From: Aralia elata | Lineage: Eukaryota; Streptophyta; Magnoliopsida; Apiales; Araliaceae | Assembly: GCA_034770075.1 (NCBI GenBank) | Contig: CM068383.1 | Location: 11,683,778 to 11,747,777 of the forward strand | Length of the DNA stretch: 64,000 nucleotides | Reading direction: 5' to 3' | Shown: positions 1 to 13,139 of the stretch, piece after piece | Numbering within the stretch: the first letter of the stretch is position 1 | Layout of the letters: every line of letters begins with the position of its first letter | Position numbers and translations under genes: made by a program | The notes under the pieces: generated by a model | What the model saw: only the letters and a program-made list of their open reading frames with translations | The model's database searches: none | What the model was told of the DNA's origin: nothing

Positions 1-2342
1 TTAGAACAAGTCCAAGAAGAATTTTATGAAGTTTCTATAAAAATAGGTTTGGTAAAAATCTGTGTGGCAGAGCATCTTTTGAACCTCTATATAGATGTCC
101 TAAAGAATTCTTTTTGGGTATGTTATATTTTTATAAAATAATATGTAGTACCATGTATAGCATATTAGAATTTGGAAGTAATCCGATTTGTGAATTGAGA
201 GCTACAAAATCACAAATTAGGTGCAAAAATCACGAAAGTGCTGGAAAATCTAAGCAGCCACTGCTCCAGATCCTGATTTCTGCTTAATTACGATTCTACC
301 ACTGAGTGTTTAATTAGTTAAAAATCAATAATAAAATGTGTTTTAATACATAAGTTAATATATAAATTGTGCTAATAACCTAACATGATTAGTAAGCTGA
401 GATTATAAAGTTAATCTTTGAAATATGAAAATTTAATCCATATATGTAGAATATATATTATCATTAAGCTATGTAATAACTTTAATTGCATTACATAAGT
501 ATACATAACATACTAGCAAAATAAATAATTTATAATTAAACTAATAAATCCAACGAAGTTAGTAAATTTAAGATTAAGTTATTAAACTTCGAAAATGCAA
601 GTTTTAATCGAAACCTGTAGAATGTGTATACATTGAACTATGTAATAATTCTAATTACACTAAATAAGCATACGTGAGATATTAGCGAAATAAATAACCT
701 CTAAATTGGATTAATTAGCCTAACATGGTTAATAATGTGGAATTAAATTGTTAATCTTGAAGTATATTCAAGTTTGGTCAAACCAAGAACGCATTGCGTG
801 TTAAGCTATGTAATAAGCTTTATAAATATTACGTGGGAGATTAACAATATGAATTATTCAGATCAGATATAATTGACTTAAGTTTAAATCAAAGTTAGTG
901 AAATGAGTATACATTAAACTATTGAACTATTAATCCATAAAAACTTATGTTTTATATTTAAAATATAACAAATCCAATGAAGTGGATAAAAAGGGAGATT
1001 GAGATATTAAGCTTAAAAGATACAAGTTGAAATTTATGGGATGTGTTAGCATTAAGCAATGTAATAATTTTACGTGTATTACATAGGTGCTTTGCGAGAT
1101 CATAACATTTTGAGTTCGCGTAATCGCATAGAATCGGTAGCTTTGTATTACGAAGGCAAGTATATCAACCTTTCTTCCTTAAATGAGTTTATATTGCAAG
1201 TATCTCAATTTTCTCCATAATTGAAGTTTTGTTCAATAACGAGTTTTGTTGTAAGTATTCCAACTCTCTTTTCGAATTGAAACCTTATTACAAGTATTCC
1301 ATAAATGAAATCCTATTGTGAGATTTTGTTCATTCCTATTTCTCTTTTGAATTGAAATCTTCTTTGTGAAGCTCGTGTTCAGTAGGGAATTTGTTAACTT
1401 GTTGTTCATCTTCATGCATTATGAATTGCGAATATGATTGAAAATCTCTTATTCAATCTTGAATGATAATACTAAAGTCCTTGCTTGTGAATTGATATTG
1501 AGAACCTAAACTATTGATTCGGCTAGTACATAGTCGATGAGCGTTCTAAAGATTTTGCGTTTACCTTGAAAAGCTAAACCAAACCAAATTACATTTGGTG
1601 CGGATTCCATGATAAACTGAGTAGAACAACCCTATAAAAGGGGTACATGTTATCGGAGACTATAGTTCTGAGGTACGCTTATGCGTTAATATGTTTGTGC
1701 ACAATACATAGGTACATAAGGCTGATCACATGGAGTACTTTAATTGGGTGCCCGATGTCTTCTGACTAAAGGTTACGTTAGAAATACTAGATAATCTGGG
1801 ACATAGTTCATGGTCTTGTGACCCGCAATATATATTTGAATTCAATATCTATTATTTGCTTCGAGAGTTGATTATTCCAATGGATTTTCCAGTTCTTAAA
1901 TGATTGATAGTTGATTTCGATAACATTCTCTCGTTCTGTTGTAAAACATTCAATTGTTGTTGTTATAAGCTGCCTTGTTATCAGTTATTATATTTGCTGG
2001 ACAATTGTTTGCTCAATCTTGCTTATCACATTTCAATTAAGAACGAGAAGCTAGGGAATACGCCTACAGATAAAGGCAAAAGCAAAATGCATGAATAGAC
2101 GCCAACTAGTCTATCTTTTGTTTTGATATGTATTAAGTAAATGATGTAAATATTCGCTTATGATATGATGTAATAGTAAAGGTTAGAGAACTTGAGAAGC
2201 GACTATGTTTATGTAATATTGTGTACTGTTTATTATGTATGAAGTATGTTATCTTATATAATGGGTAGAATAGATGAATGTATGTATTAGATCGTGAGCA
2301 CTTGATCCGTAGGTTGTGGTACCCGAATTTAGGGGCGTCACA
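1..2342 (+). mobile_element. Partial gypsy-type LTR (LTR0), 3' portion
   Basis: The stretch ends in GGGGCGTCACA, like the LTR ends of element A at 33473 and 57770. It carries LTR modules seen in the other gypsy elements here: an ACCAAATT...ATTTGGT dyad near 1587-1605, the GAACAACCCTATAAAAGGGG segment near 1625-1645, and the TTGCTGGACA...TGCTCAATCTTGC hairpin box at 1993-2022. No primer-binding site follows the end, so this is a solo or truncated LTR. Its 5' end lies outside the window, so no target duplication can be tested. The small frame ending at 2098 finishes in a basic K-G-K run like the one downstream of the same box in A and B, and is probably not an independent gene. Confidence 0.7.
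360..1100 (+). repeat. Degenerate ~167-bp tandem repeats inside LTR0
   Basis: The anchor word AAGCTATGTAATAA, or a near variant, recurs at about 467, 635, 803 and 1054. The spacings are 168, 168 and about 251 bp (one and a half units). Neighbouring words such as 'taaataacctctaaat' and 'ccaatgaagt' recur in the same phase. The copies have diverged strongly, so unit borders are approximate. Confidence 0.55.
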
Positions 2343-2550
2343 TATAAAGTTAGAGATTACCCTAGAAGACCAAGATAGATATACAAGACATGTTTTGGAG
2401 GGATGTGAAAGTCTCAAGGAAGCCGTCTGTCATGCGTTTCCTGGTGCAGTAGAACTACGAGAGACAATGGACACATTTATTGAGGAGTTCGACAAACATC
2501 TTGAGATGGTGAAGAAGACGAACGCCAAGTGGCGTTTTGTAATAGATTAA
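2278..2550 (+). CDS. Unidentified short reading frame, probably truncated at its 5' end
   Basis: I do not recognise this 90-codon frame. Its first ~22 codons lie inside LTR0, so only about 68 codons from 2343 onward can belong to the original sequence. That part is acidic and helix-like, with the segments LEDQDRYTRHVLEGCESLKE and ETMDTFIEEFDKHLEM, and ends KWRFVID-stop. Base composition is clearly more coding-like than the flanks. The 140 bp after the stop continue, across the LARD insertion, into the leader of element C's gag. It may therefore be an upstream gene of element C, placed as ORF0 is in A and B although I see no sequence similarity to ORF0. A captured or interrupted host exon is the alternative. 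Confidence 0.35.
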   Translation: MYVLDREHLIRRLWYPNLGASHIKLEITLEDQDRYTRHVLEGCESLKEAVCHAFPGAVELRETMDTFIEEFDKHLEMVKKTNAKWRFVID

Positions 2551-2690
2551 ATTAGGAAGAGTTTTGTTTAGGGATTTTATTGATTTGTCGTTTGTTAATT
2601 GGTTGTTACTTTGCTTTTTGAGCATGAACATGTGATGGTATTTTGATTTAAATAAATATGGAGTTTTTGAATTTCAATTATGTGTGTGTG
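2551..2690 (+). other. Probable left half of the element C leader
   Basis: This T-rich non-coding stretch ends in a short GT run (2681-2690). The last five bases GTGTG are duplicated at 13061-13065. Joining it across the LARD gives a continuous leader that runs to the gag start at 13140. Confidence 0.45.
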
Positions 2691-5600
2691 TGGCGCCCCC
2701 AAATCCGGGTCCCTTGAACTCCGGATCTGGTACGTCACGATACATCATCTTCATACCTACTCTATAACTAATGCGAAAAATATAAACATGTATTAGTTAT
2801 TTCAGAGTATTCTACAATATTTTCCAAGGTCCACAACCTTTATCTTGATACATTCCTTTAATAACGTACATAAGGTTTACATAAGTAACTTACATCCAAA
2901 TAACTTAATAGTTAACGTGCATATCAACCTAATCTGGTCCTTTGCATCTACCTATATCCTTCCTCGAACATTCGTCTTAATCTGAAATGTTTTATTATGA
3001 TATAGCAAGAGTGAGCAACTACTTTGCTCAGCAAGTTTAAATACAAAGAAGATATATCATGATTGAAGGAAATAATAAGCTTTAGAATTTCTTAACAATA
3101 TAATAATTGTGAAAGAGCATGAATCAAAACTACAATGATTGAATGACTGAATTCAATAATACAGGGTGTCAATAATGACCATGAACCAATTTAACTGAAC
3201 CTTAAGGTAATGAAGGTGATCAGCCTTTCATACCTGATGAACATATGCAACATGCACTAAGTGCAAATCAATAATCATAGATGTGGAATAATCAACAATA
3301 ATTATCCACTAACATGCTTGAAAGATAATAACTCGAGTTTGAGTTAAGGAACTTGCACAGAATAAATATCTTAGTAAGTTTAGGAAACTTGCCTTGATTG
3401 GAGATTACCGCTAAAATTTAACTTAACTTCTCTCCACAAATCCTACACAATTGTATTTACATGCACACGCATTTAGATAATTAAATATGTCGCAAAACAT
3501 GCATTTATATTCTTTATCTATAAATATTAGTTAAAAAAACTAATAATATTTATACTTCATTCAAAACCAATCTTGGTTCCTTTAGAAACTTTATTAATAA
3601 ATAATAAGAGTCTCACACATTTTAAATTGTAAATATTTTACATCTTGAAGCTTAAACCATTTATATTCCATTTCAGAAATATCTTTTAACTTTGCTCGCA
3701 AATTCGGAGTTTAAACAACTAATACATGACTTTTATAGTAAAATACAATTTACTATATTATTACCTTAATTTAAATAATTGTTATATTAGTTTTTCCTAG
3801 CTTATTTTATAATTCACGATGTTCGGATTTTATATCTCGACATAATGTACTGAACTATATACACCCCGGTATATTTCTCTTTTAGCTTCATTTATAGATT
3901 AGACTTTAATTCTAAAGTCTCGTGATGCTCATGTCTCATAACTTAAGACATCTTAAATCATTCTTTAATTAAAATCTATTACGCTTGCCTTATATAGTTC
4001 GGGACAACGTAGCTTAACGTTGGCCAACTACTCGGCTTGAAAACCAACACACTTTGTTTTACATTACAATACTATTCATTTTAGGTCGTTTGCATTTTAT
4101 AAATTAAATAACGTGTCCAAACTTTTAGTCTTGTTCGTTACTATCCCAATCCAGACAGTAAAGCTTGTCTGCTTCAGGTTAGTTCTGATTTAGCTAACAT
4201 CCAGACGGGTAAAACCTGTCCACTTTGGTGTCTACTTACTAACAAAACTTACTGCAGGTGACCTTACCCTAATCCAGACAGTATAACTCGTTTTATTTTG
4301 GTGTCTATTTTAGGCTAAATTTATTTTCGTGATAATCCAGACAGCTAAGACCTGTCCATTTTGGTGTCTGCTTTAGAACAAAACTCACTGCATAGGCAGT
4401 TAGCAACTGGGCTGTTTTACGTTTTCTCACACCTACTTTGCGACTTCATAACTTGCTCGTTTCTTATCGAAATAAGTTCGATCTTGAGCCTACGGCTTCC
4501 TTATATTACAGACTACAAAACCCATAGAAAATAACCCATTTCCATAAGTTGAACTACCTGAAAAACTGACTCTCCAAACAACGTTCCATCATACTGCCAT
4601 TCGGGCACAGACGTCCAGGCTAGCTCTTCCTTCTTCCTCTTCTTCTTTTGTCGTGCCTCCTCTCTTTCTCTCTCTTACTTTCTCTTTATTTCTATAACAC
4701 TTAGCCAAAAAGGAAATGAAAAAGGGAAAGGATACTTGCTTTATTATAATACTTAGCTACTAAGTTAATGACTCCCCCTTTTCCACCCATGTAGTGGTCG
4801 GGTACATCCCCCCTTTCCCCTCCTTGTTGCTTCATTTATCCCATGTGTTGAATAACCAACACATGACACATGCCCCCTATTAATTAGCTAACATGTGTTT
4901 AGGAAGAGATGAAGACACCTAGCAAGCTTATTAGCTTACTTGATAAGCATCACATTTTTTTTCTATGTCCGGATATACACTCCCTCCTTATCACTTCCTC
5001 ATTTGTTTTCTTTTTTTTCTTTTTATTCATTTATCATCTTATTCTTCTACCACTTTGACCTAATTTTGACTTTCTCAATTGGGCTTGGTTTATTAACTAG
5101 CTTGGGCTTTACATTGGACTTCCTTTTTGGGTCTTAATAAAATATACTCTTGGACTTTTATTAAATCTATGCTTGAGCTTTTAATAAAATTAACACTTAG
5201 GCTGGTAAATTAACTAGCCCATTTTTAATTTAATTTATTTGTTTCTTAAATAACATAATAGTTGCATTGGATAATTTAAAATCACCCAATAATTAGTAAC
5301 TAAATTTTAACTCTTAAGTTACTAATTCATCCTCTTTAAAATGTTTTACCCATATGAAAAAATATAATTTATATAACCCATCTTTGATATATAAATTATA
5401 TAGAACATAACATATCATACATGAATTACACATTTACAACATAAATATGCTGGACATAATCTTCTTATGCAAATACAATTATCTACATACCCAAGATATT
5501 ATAATAAATATAATATCATTACCTCATTAACGTAAATTCAATTAAAAATTTATTGACTTTCTTAATATATTAAATAAATATATTATCCTTTATTTCTTAA

Positions 5601-5945
5601 AATAATTCATATAAGAATTTATTCCAATATCCTTGGGTAAAGTATATATAAATATTATATATACTTAAACCACCCCATACAAATCCTTATGCAAGTTGTT
5701 CATAACAATTTCATTTACTCGCGTAATAAATATATGCATTTCATTTTATTTTCCATATAAATGGAAATTTATTCAATAAAAAAATATTACAATTAAAATA
5801 AATATTATCTCTTCATTAAATAATTCAATGCTAGAATTTATTTTAATATCCTTTATTTAAAGTATACAATATTTTTGTATACTTAAACTAATTATTTCAC
5901 TTCATAATATAAATTGTTTCATAACAATTTATTCACACGCAATAA

Positions 5946-6025
<80 letters not shown>

Positions 6026-6533
6026 CACGTATAATAAAATACAAATTTATTTACTCAATTCTTATTTTAATATTTTTTGGGAAATTCGAATTATTTTCTT
6101 TTCCCTTCTATAAATTGTTTTCAACAATTTAACTGTAGTAAATATCATAATATATTCACTACATTAGAAAACATACATACATTACATCCAATAACGTATT
6201 ATATAATTTCTTCAATAAAACGGTGGTTATACATTAAGTATATTTAATGCCACCAAGTTACCACATTAAAATAATTTTAATATTATAAATTATTTTAACT
6301 TATTTTAATCTTACTCATCTCATTTCCTTTAAATAAATTGTCCCTACAATTGCTTACATATAATAAATATATAATACTAATATATTTACTATACACCAAA
6401 AGCACATACTGCATAGTTCATATTCACTTATACAGTACAATCTCACTTTTCGAATTCCAGGTCTTATATCTTAACCTTTATTTAATCATTCCAGATTTTA
6501 TTAATAAATCTTATAAATTTTTGGGTTGTCACA
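2691..6533 (-). repeat. LARD 3' LTR
   Basis: This 3,843-bp LTR aligns along almost its full length with 8855-13060. It differs by a long CA/TA microsatellite and by a replaced segment: about 55 bp at 4571-4625 stand where the other LTR has about 465 bp. The hairpin box is at 3005-3035 and the predicted acceptor TTTCAG ends at 2992 (minus). The predicted donor of the other LTR lies in the replaced segment and is missing here. Confidence 0.85.
5948..6023. repeat. (CA)n-(TA)n microsatellite
   Basis: About 16 CA units run directly into about 21 TA units. The equivalent place in the sister LTR (about 12528-12552) has only a short AT run, so the expansion happened after insertion or the tract contracted in the other copy. 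Confidence 0.95.
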
Positions 6534-8094
6534 TTCACCATCATCTTCTAAGAATTTCGTCCTGGAAATTATAATGTACTTATTTCTTTGTTCATTCTAT
6601 TGATCAAAACTAGGTTTTCAACTTAACCTTTACACTTTCGCTTTAATGTCTTGCAAACAATTCTCTTTCCTCCTCTTAACATTTTTCTTCTATTATCTCA
6701 TTCTACAATAGCTACTCTCTAGGAGTTTACATTTTCCAATCATTCAGGAGTCTTCACAATTGTTCAATAACTGTGAAGCAGTATAAATAATGTGAAAAGT
6801 TAATTCAAGAAAATTTTTTATATCTGTCTGAGGGGTCATAAAGACCATAAACTTGTTTCTGCAAACAAAATTTGTACGCCAGGTGATCAGCCTATCATAC
6901 TATTGCGTTGTGTGCACAACGACTTTCATAGGTTGAACCACGTTAACCAACCTTTACTTTTCTTTTCCTGGATTGAACCACGTTAACCAATCCGAGAAAT
7001 CCCCTTTTTAGGGTTGTTCACCTCAGACTTAACACAAGATTCCGCACCAAAACAATTTGGTTTGGCATAACTTCTCAAAGAACGCTTGAATTTTTATAAA
7101 CATTTGTCTAACTGAATCAAATAGCTTAGACGTATACCAATAATTCGAACTTCAATCAAAATATTTGTCTAGCCATTTAAATTGGCATTGACTTTTCTTT
7201 AACTGGTTCAAAATTCTGAAAATCATTTTATGAAATTATGATACCGCACTGTATATACAATCCGTTTGAGGATTCCGTCATTTTGTGACTTTGTCATACT
7301 ACATCATACCATAGTGGGCTGACGATCCTTAGATCACATCTAACACTAGGTTAATCTGCATTGATGACTCCATCATCTGTCATTGTACACCAGGTTCCAT
7401 GATGCATTGATGACTATTTAAAAATACATTTTGATATTTTAAATCATTTTTGTCTAGCCGAAACAAATAGCGTAGACTCTTCTTTAAACAGTTTAAAACC
7501 ATTGAAAAATCATTTTTGATGTTATCATGCCACAACAGGTAACGATGTGATAATGGCTCGAAGTCCATCTACACACCCTTGTCACCTTGTTTTAAGGATA
7601 CCAAAATTTTATTTTTTTTAAAGGCACATCAATGCGAATTTAGCTTGATGTCAAAAATTTCGAAGTCTAGCATAGCTAGAAGATTTGGAATACTTATGCC
7701 TCCACCATCAACTTCAATTTCTCCAATGATCCATTGCTTAATAATTCTATCTATTTATATCATCCTTAAAGTTTACTATACTAAAAATCCTCAATTCTTC
7801 ATGCACAACTTTTCTATACCCCAATATAATTCATTAAACATACCACACGTTATGAGTTCAGGAACTTACCATAATCATATGAGTTTGGGAACTTATCCTA
7901 GTCAGACCAAAGACGTCCATTCGCTGAGGGGTTCAAAAATATACCATATGATTATAAGTCACGAACTTACCACAAGTATGATTTTTAAGAACTCGTACCT
8001 AATCTTAATATTCTCTAACTATCGAATATAAATATAAGAAAAGAATCACCTTCTCACCATATATATATCGATAGCGCGACACCAATATTTCAAT

Positions 8095-8305
8095 GATTAT
8101 CAATATAGGAAGCTAAGTGGTTGTCGAACCAACTCGACCACTAATCAATATAAGAAGCTGAGCGGTTGTTAAACCATGGACAAATCCCGTCCCATACCAG
8201 GATTTGTTCAACTCAACTACTATATTAATATAGGAAGCTAAGTGGTTTTCAAACTAAGCACAAATTCCCGTCCCATACCAGGAATCGTACAACTCAGCCA
8301 CTAAC
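8095..8305. repeat. Short degenerate tandem repeats in the LARD interior
   Basis: The phrase 'aatata(g/a)gaagct(a/g)ag(t/c)ggtt' occurs three times (about 8102, 8149, 8224). In the last two copies it is followed by 'cccgtcccataccagga'. The same phrase occurs in reverse sense in element E near 60085-60125. Confidence 0.6.
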
Positions 8306-8835
8306 ATTAGTCCTCAATTGAAATCCCACACAATTCTAACTTCCCCTTTACTCAATACGAATTTCATTTAATCCGTATCTCAACATTAATTACTCTTTCA
8401 TGAGTTTACATAGTACAATTTTATAGTACAACTTTCATACAATAATTCTGCTAAAAAAATTTCAATCAGTCGATTGATCATCTGTCCTTGTATGACCTCA
8501 TCAGATCACGTTGTGATCTTTCTTATAATCGTATTATATTACGATTTTTTTCTATCTCATGATCGTTTTGTTTTACGATCTTCTTCTCTTTCAGTTTAAT
8601 CATATATTATGATTTTATTTAAACTTTTCATCTTTACTACTGGAGGCAGGTAACTCCAGATTCTTATCTTTATAACTTTTCAAGATTCTTCTTTGAATCT
8701 TATTTATCTTTTTCTTTACTTAATAATGAATTTTTAAAATTCATCTCTTAATACTTAAACTCTATTTGAGTTTATTCCTTATCCTCATTCCTGCGGTTAT
8801 AGCCTAAGGTACCCCTACCTAAGGTTTATATCCTA

Positions 8836-8854
8836 CAGCTCTAATACCAACCTA
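8836..8854 (-). other. LARD primer-binding site
   Basis: The minus strand reads TTGGTATTAGAGCTG right after the LTR end. This matches the 3' end complement of plant initiator tRNA-Met (TGGTATCAGAGCC) with few mismatches. It fixes the minus orientation and identifies 8855-13060 as the 5' LTR. Confidence 0.8.
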
Positions 8855-11800
8855 TGGTGCCCCCAAATCCGGGTCCTTTGAACCCCGGATCTGGTACGTC
8901 ACGATACATCATCTTCATACCTACTCTATAACTAATGCGGAAAATAAAAACATATATTATTTATTTCAGAGTATTCTACAACATTTCTCAAGGTCTACAA
9001 CATTTATCTTGATACATTCCTTTAATAACGTACATAAGATTTACATAAGTAACTTACATCCAAATAACTTAATAGTTAACATGTATATCAACCTAATCTG
9101 GTCCTTTGCATCTGCCTCTATCCTTCCTCGAACATTCGTCTTAATCTGAAATGTTTTATTATGATATAGCAAGAGTGAGCAACTACTTTGCTCAGCAAGT
9201 TTAAATACAAAGAAGATATATCATGATTGAAGGAAATAATAAGCTTTAGAATTTCTTAACAATATAATAATTGTGAAAGAGCATGAATCAAAACTTCAAT
9301 GATTGAATGACTGAATTCAATAATACAGGGTGTCAATAATGACCATGAACCAATTTAACTGAACCTTAAGGTAATGAAGGTGATCAGCCTTTCATACTTG
9401 ATGAACATATGCAACATTCACTACGTGCAAATCAATAATCATAGATGTGGAATAATCAACAATAATTATCCACTAACATGCTTGAAAGATAATAACTCGA
9501 GTTTGAGTTAAAGAACTTGCACAGAATAAATATCTGAGTAAGTTTAGGAAACTTGCCTTGATTGGAGATTACCGCTAAAATTTAACTTAACTTCTCTCCA
9601 CAAATCCTACACAATTGTATTTACATGCACACACATTTAGATAATTAAATATGTCGCAAAACATGCATTTATATTCTTTATCCATAAATATTAGTTAAAA
9701 ATATTAATAATATTTCTACTTCATTCAAAACCAATCTTGGTTCCTTTAGAAACTTTATTAATAAATAATAAGGGTCTCACACATTTTAAGATATAAATAT
9801 TTTACATCTTGAAGCTTAAACCATTTATATTCTATTTCAGAAATATCTTTTAACTTTGCTCGCAAATTCGAAGTTTAAACAGCTAATACGTGACTTTTAT
9901 AGTAAAATACAATTTAATATATTATTACCTTAATTTAAATAATTGTTATATTAGTTTATCCTAGCTTATTTTATAATTCACGATGTTCGGGTTTTATATC
10001 TCGACATAATGTATTGAACTATATACACCCCGGTATATTTCTCTTTTAGCTTCGTTCATAGACTAGACTTTAATTTTAAAGTCTCGTGATGCTCATGCCT
10101 CATAACTTAAGACATATTAAATCATTCTTTAATTAAAATCTATTACGTTTGCCTTATATAGTTCGGGACAACGTAGCTTAACGTTGGCCAACTACTCGGC
10201 TATTTGAAACCAACACACTTTGTTTTACATTACAATACTATTCATTTTAGGTCGTTCGCATTTTATAAATTAAACAACGTGTCCAAACTTTTAGTCTTAT
10301 TCGTTACTGTCCCAATCCAGACAGTAAAGCTCGTCTGGTTTAGGTTAGTTCTGATTTAGCTAACATCTAGACGGGTAAAACCTGTCCACTTTGGTGTCTG
10401 CTTACTAACAAAACCTACTGCAGGTGACCTTACCCTAATCCAGACAGTTTAACTCATTTCATTTTGGTGCTGTTTTAGGCTAAATTTATTTTCGTGATAA
10501 TCCAGATAGCTAAGACCTGTCTGTTTTGGTATCTGCTTTAGAACAAAACTCACTGCATAGGCAGTTAGCAACTGGGCTGTTTTACGTTTTCTCGCACCTA
10601 CTTTGCGACTTCATAACTTGCTCGTTTCTTATCGAAATAAGTCCGATCTTGAGCCTACAGCTTCCTTATATTACAGACTAAAAAAAACCATAGAAAATAA
10701 CCCATTTCCATAAGCTTTAACTACCTGAAAAACTGACTCTAAAGTTAGTGTACCAACAGATTTTCCAACTTTTAACTACTTTCATAAAAAAAATTCGTCA
10801 TGACTTCGTTACTTAAGCTTTTTCCTCCATTCCAATTGGGTGATGTTCATAACTCATAAGAGTATAACATAACACCCTGGAACCAAAATTTTTAGATTCG
10901 GAACATCACAACAAAAAGCCCCAATTTAGTCCATTAATAGTCCACTAATTAGGTTTTGTTTATCCTTTATACTTGGGTTCATTCTCTTTCATTTGGTTCA
11001 CTTGACATGCATCTTTATGGTGATTTACAAGGTTTACTCCTTCAATAACCACCTTATAACTTCAAGATCCGCTATGATCTTCCATTAACAACAACCACCA
11101 ACAACTAATTAACTCAAAAGAAAAACTCAAAGGGATGATGAGTTTTATTGTTTATGTTTTTACCTTTTATTGCTTCTTCTTAATCTTGCTTAAGGCTTGC
11201 TCCAAGCTAGCTCTTCCTTCTTCCTCTTCTTCTTTTGTCGTGCCTCCTCTCTTTCTCTCTCTTACTTTCTCTTTCTTTCTCTAACACTTAGCCAAAAAGG
11301 AAATGAAAAAGGGAAAGGATACTTGCTTTATTATAATACTTAGCTACTAAGTTAATGACTCCCCCTTATCCACCCATGTAGTGGTCGGGTACATCCCCCC
11401 TTTCCCCTCCTTGTTGCTTCATTTATCCCATGTGTTGAATAACCAACACATGACACATGCCCCCTATTAATTCGCTAACATATGTTTAGGAAGAGATGAA
11501 GACACCTAGCAAGCTTATTAGCTTACTTGATAAGCTTCACATTTTTTTTCTATGCCCGGATATACACTCCCTCCTTATCACTTCCTCATTTGTTTTCTTT
11601 TTTTTATTTTTATTCATTTATCATCTTATTCTTCTACCACTTTGACCTAATTTTGACTTTCTCAATCGGGCTTGGTTTATTAACTAGCTTGGGCTTTACA
11701 TTGGACTTTCTTTTTGGGTCTTAATAAAATACTCTTGGACTTTTATTAAATCTATGCTTGGGTTTTTAATAAAATTAACACTTAGGCTAGTAAATTAACT

Positions 11801-13060
11801 AGCCCATTTTTAATTTAATTTATTTGTTTATTAAATAACATAATAGTTGCATTGGATAATTTAAAATCACCCAATAATTAGTAACTAAATTTTAACTCTT
11901 AAGTTACTAATTCATCCTCTTTAAAATGTTTTACCCATATGGAAAAATATAATTTATATAACCCATCTTTGATATATAAATTATATAGAACATAACATAC
12001 ATGAATTACATATTTACAACATAAATATGCTAGACATAATCTTCTTATGCAAATACAATTATCTACATACCCAAGATATTATAATAAATATAATATACTT
12101 ACCTCATTAACGTAAATTCAATTAAAAATTTATTGACTTTCTTAATATATTAAATAAATATATTATCCTTTATTTCTTAAAATAATTCATATAAGAATTT
12201 ATTCCAATATCCTTGGGTAAAGTATATATAAATATTATATATACTTAAACCACCCCACACAAATCCTTATGCAAGTTGTTCATAACAATTTCATTTCCCC
12301 GCGTAATAAATATATTCATTTCATTTTATTTTCCAAATAAATAGAAATTTATTCAATAAAAAATATTACAATTAAAATAAATATTCTCTCTTTATTAAAA
12401 TAATTCAATGCTAGAATTTATTTAATATCCTTTATTTAAAGTATACAATATTTTTGTATACTTAAACTAATTATTTCACTTCATAATATAAATTGTTTCA
12501 TAACAATTTATTCACACACAATAAATATACATATATATATATATATATATATTTCACGTATAATAAAATACAAATTTATTTACTCAATTCTTATTTTAAT
12601 ATTTTTCGGGAAATTCAAATTATTTTCTTTTCCCTTCTATAAATTGTTTTCAACAATTTAACTGTAGTAAATATCATAATATATTCACTACATTAGAAAC
12701 ATATATGCATTACATCCAATAACGTATTATATAATTTTTTTAATAAAACGGTGGTAATACATTAAGTATATTTAATGCCACCAAGTTACCACATTAAAAT
12801 AATTTTAATATTATAAATTATTTTAACTTGTTTAATCTTACTCATCTCATTTCCTTTAAATAAATTGTCCCTACAATTGCTTACATATAATAAATATATA
12901 ATACTATTATATTTACTATACACTAAAAACACATACTGCATAGTTCATATTCACTTATACAGTACAATCTCACTTTTTGAATTCCAAGTCTTGTATCTTA
13001 ACCTTTATTTAATCATTATAGATTTTATTAATAAATCTTATAAATTTTTGGGTTGTCACA
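8855..13060 (-). repeat. LARD 5' LTR
   Basis: This 4,206-bp LTR is about 360 bp longer than its partner because of a segment at about 10741-11206 that the 3' LTR lacks. On the minus strand it holds a purine-rich leader (about 11214-11290), then AAAAG|GTAAAAA at 11163 as a predicted splice donor. The hairpin box is at 9169-9199 and TTTCAG at 9146 is a predicted acceptor. Confidence 0.85.
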
Positions 13061-13139
13061 GTGTGCTTTTATCTTGATTCCTTTATGTTACTAGTTTGTA
13101 TAGTGTTGTTGAGTGGAGATTGCTTTTTATGTAGGAAAA

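Larger units (their letters stand above)
6534..8854 (-). other. LARD internal domain, non-coding
   Basis: No credible gene is visible; the longest open stretch (7579-8031, plus strand) has low-complexity composition. Several blocks are shared with the internal part of element E in opposite orientation: 7250-7360 with 60790-60900, 7840-7990 with 60240-60440, and 8160-8300 with 60060-60130. A segment at about 6885-7080 repeats an LTR-type module, with a GTTGTGTGCACAAC palindrome, GGGTTGTTCACCTCAG and an ACCAAAACAATTTGGT dyad. Conserved non-coding interiors are typical of LARDs. Confidence 0.7.
2691..13060 (-). mobile_element. Non-coding LARD-like LTR retrotransposon
   Basis: This 10.4-kb element has two long LTRs (2691-6533 and 8855-13060) with TG...CA ends in the minus sense (start TGTGACAACCC, end GGGGGCGCCA). 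The 5-bp target duplication GTGTG is perfect (2686-2690 and 13061-13065). Reading the minus strand, an iMet-type PBS follows the 5' LTR and a purine tract precedes the 3' LTR. The 2.3 kb between them holds no gag or pol frame. Long LTRs around a non-coding interior fit large retrotransposon derivatives, which depend on proteins of autonomous relatives. The last bases before the 3' LTR, read on the minus strand (CAGGACGAAATTCTTAGAAG), resemble the usual end of chromovirus pol, so the element probably derives from such a parent. Confidence 0.85.

Noticed and set aside
4940..5137. 65-codon Phe/Leu-rich frame present in both LARD LTRs (also 11527-11724)
   Set aside because: It is duplicated only because it lies in the LTRs. 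It runs against the element's orientation through the pyrimidine-rich complement of a purine tract, and the Phe/Leu/Tyr bias comes from that composition.
7579..8031. 150-codon open frame in the LARD interior
   Set aside because: Low-complexity composition, no domain, overlap with non-coding tandem phrases, and stops at the equivalent place in element E.
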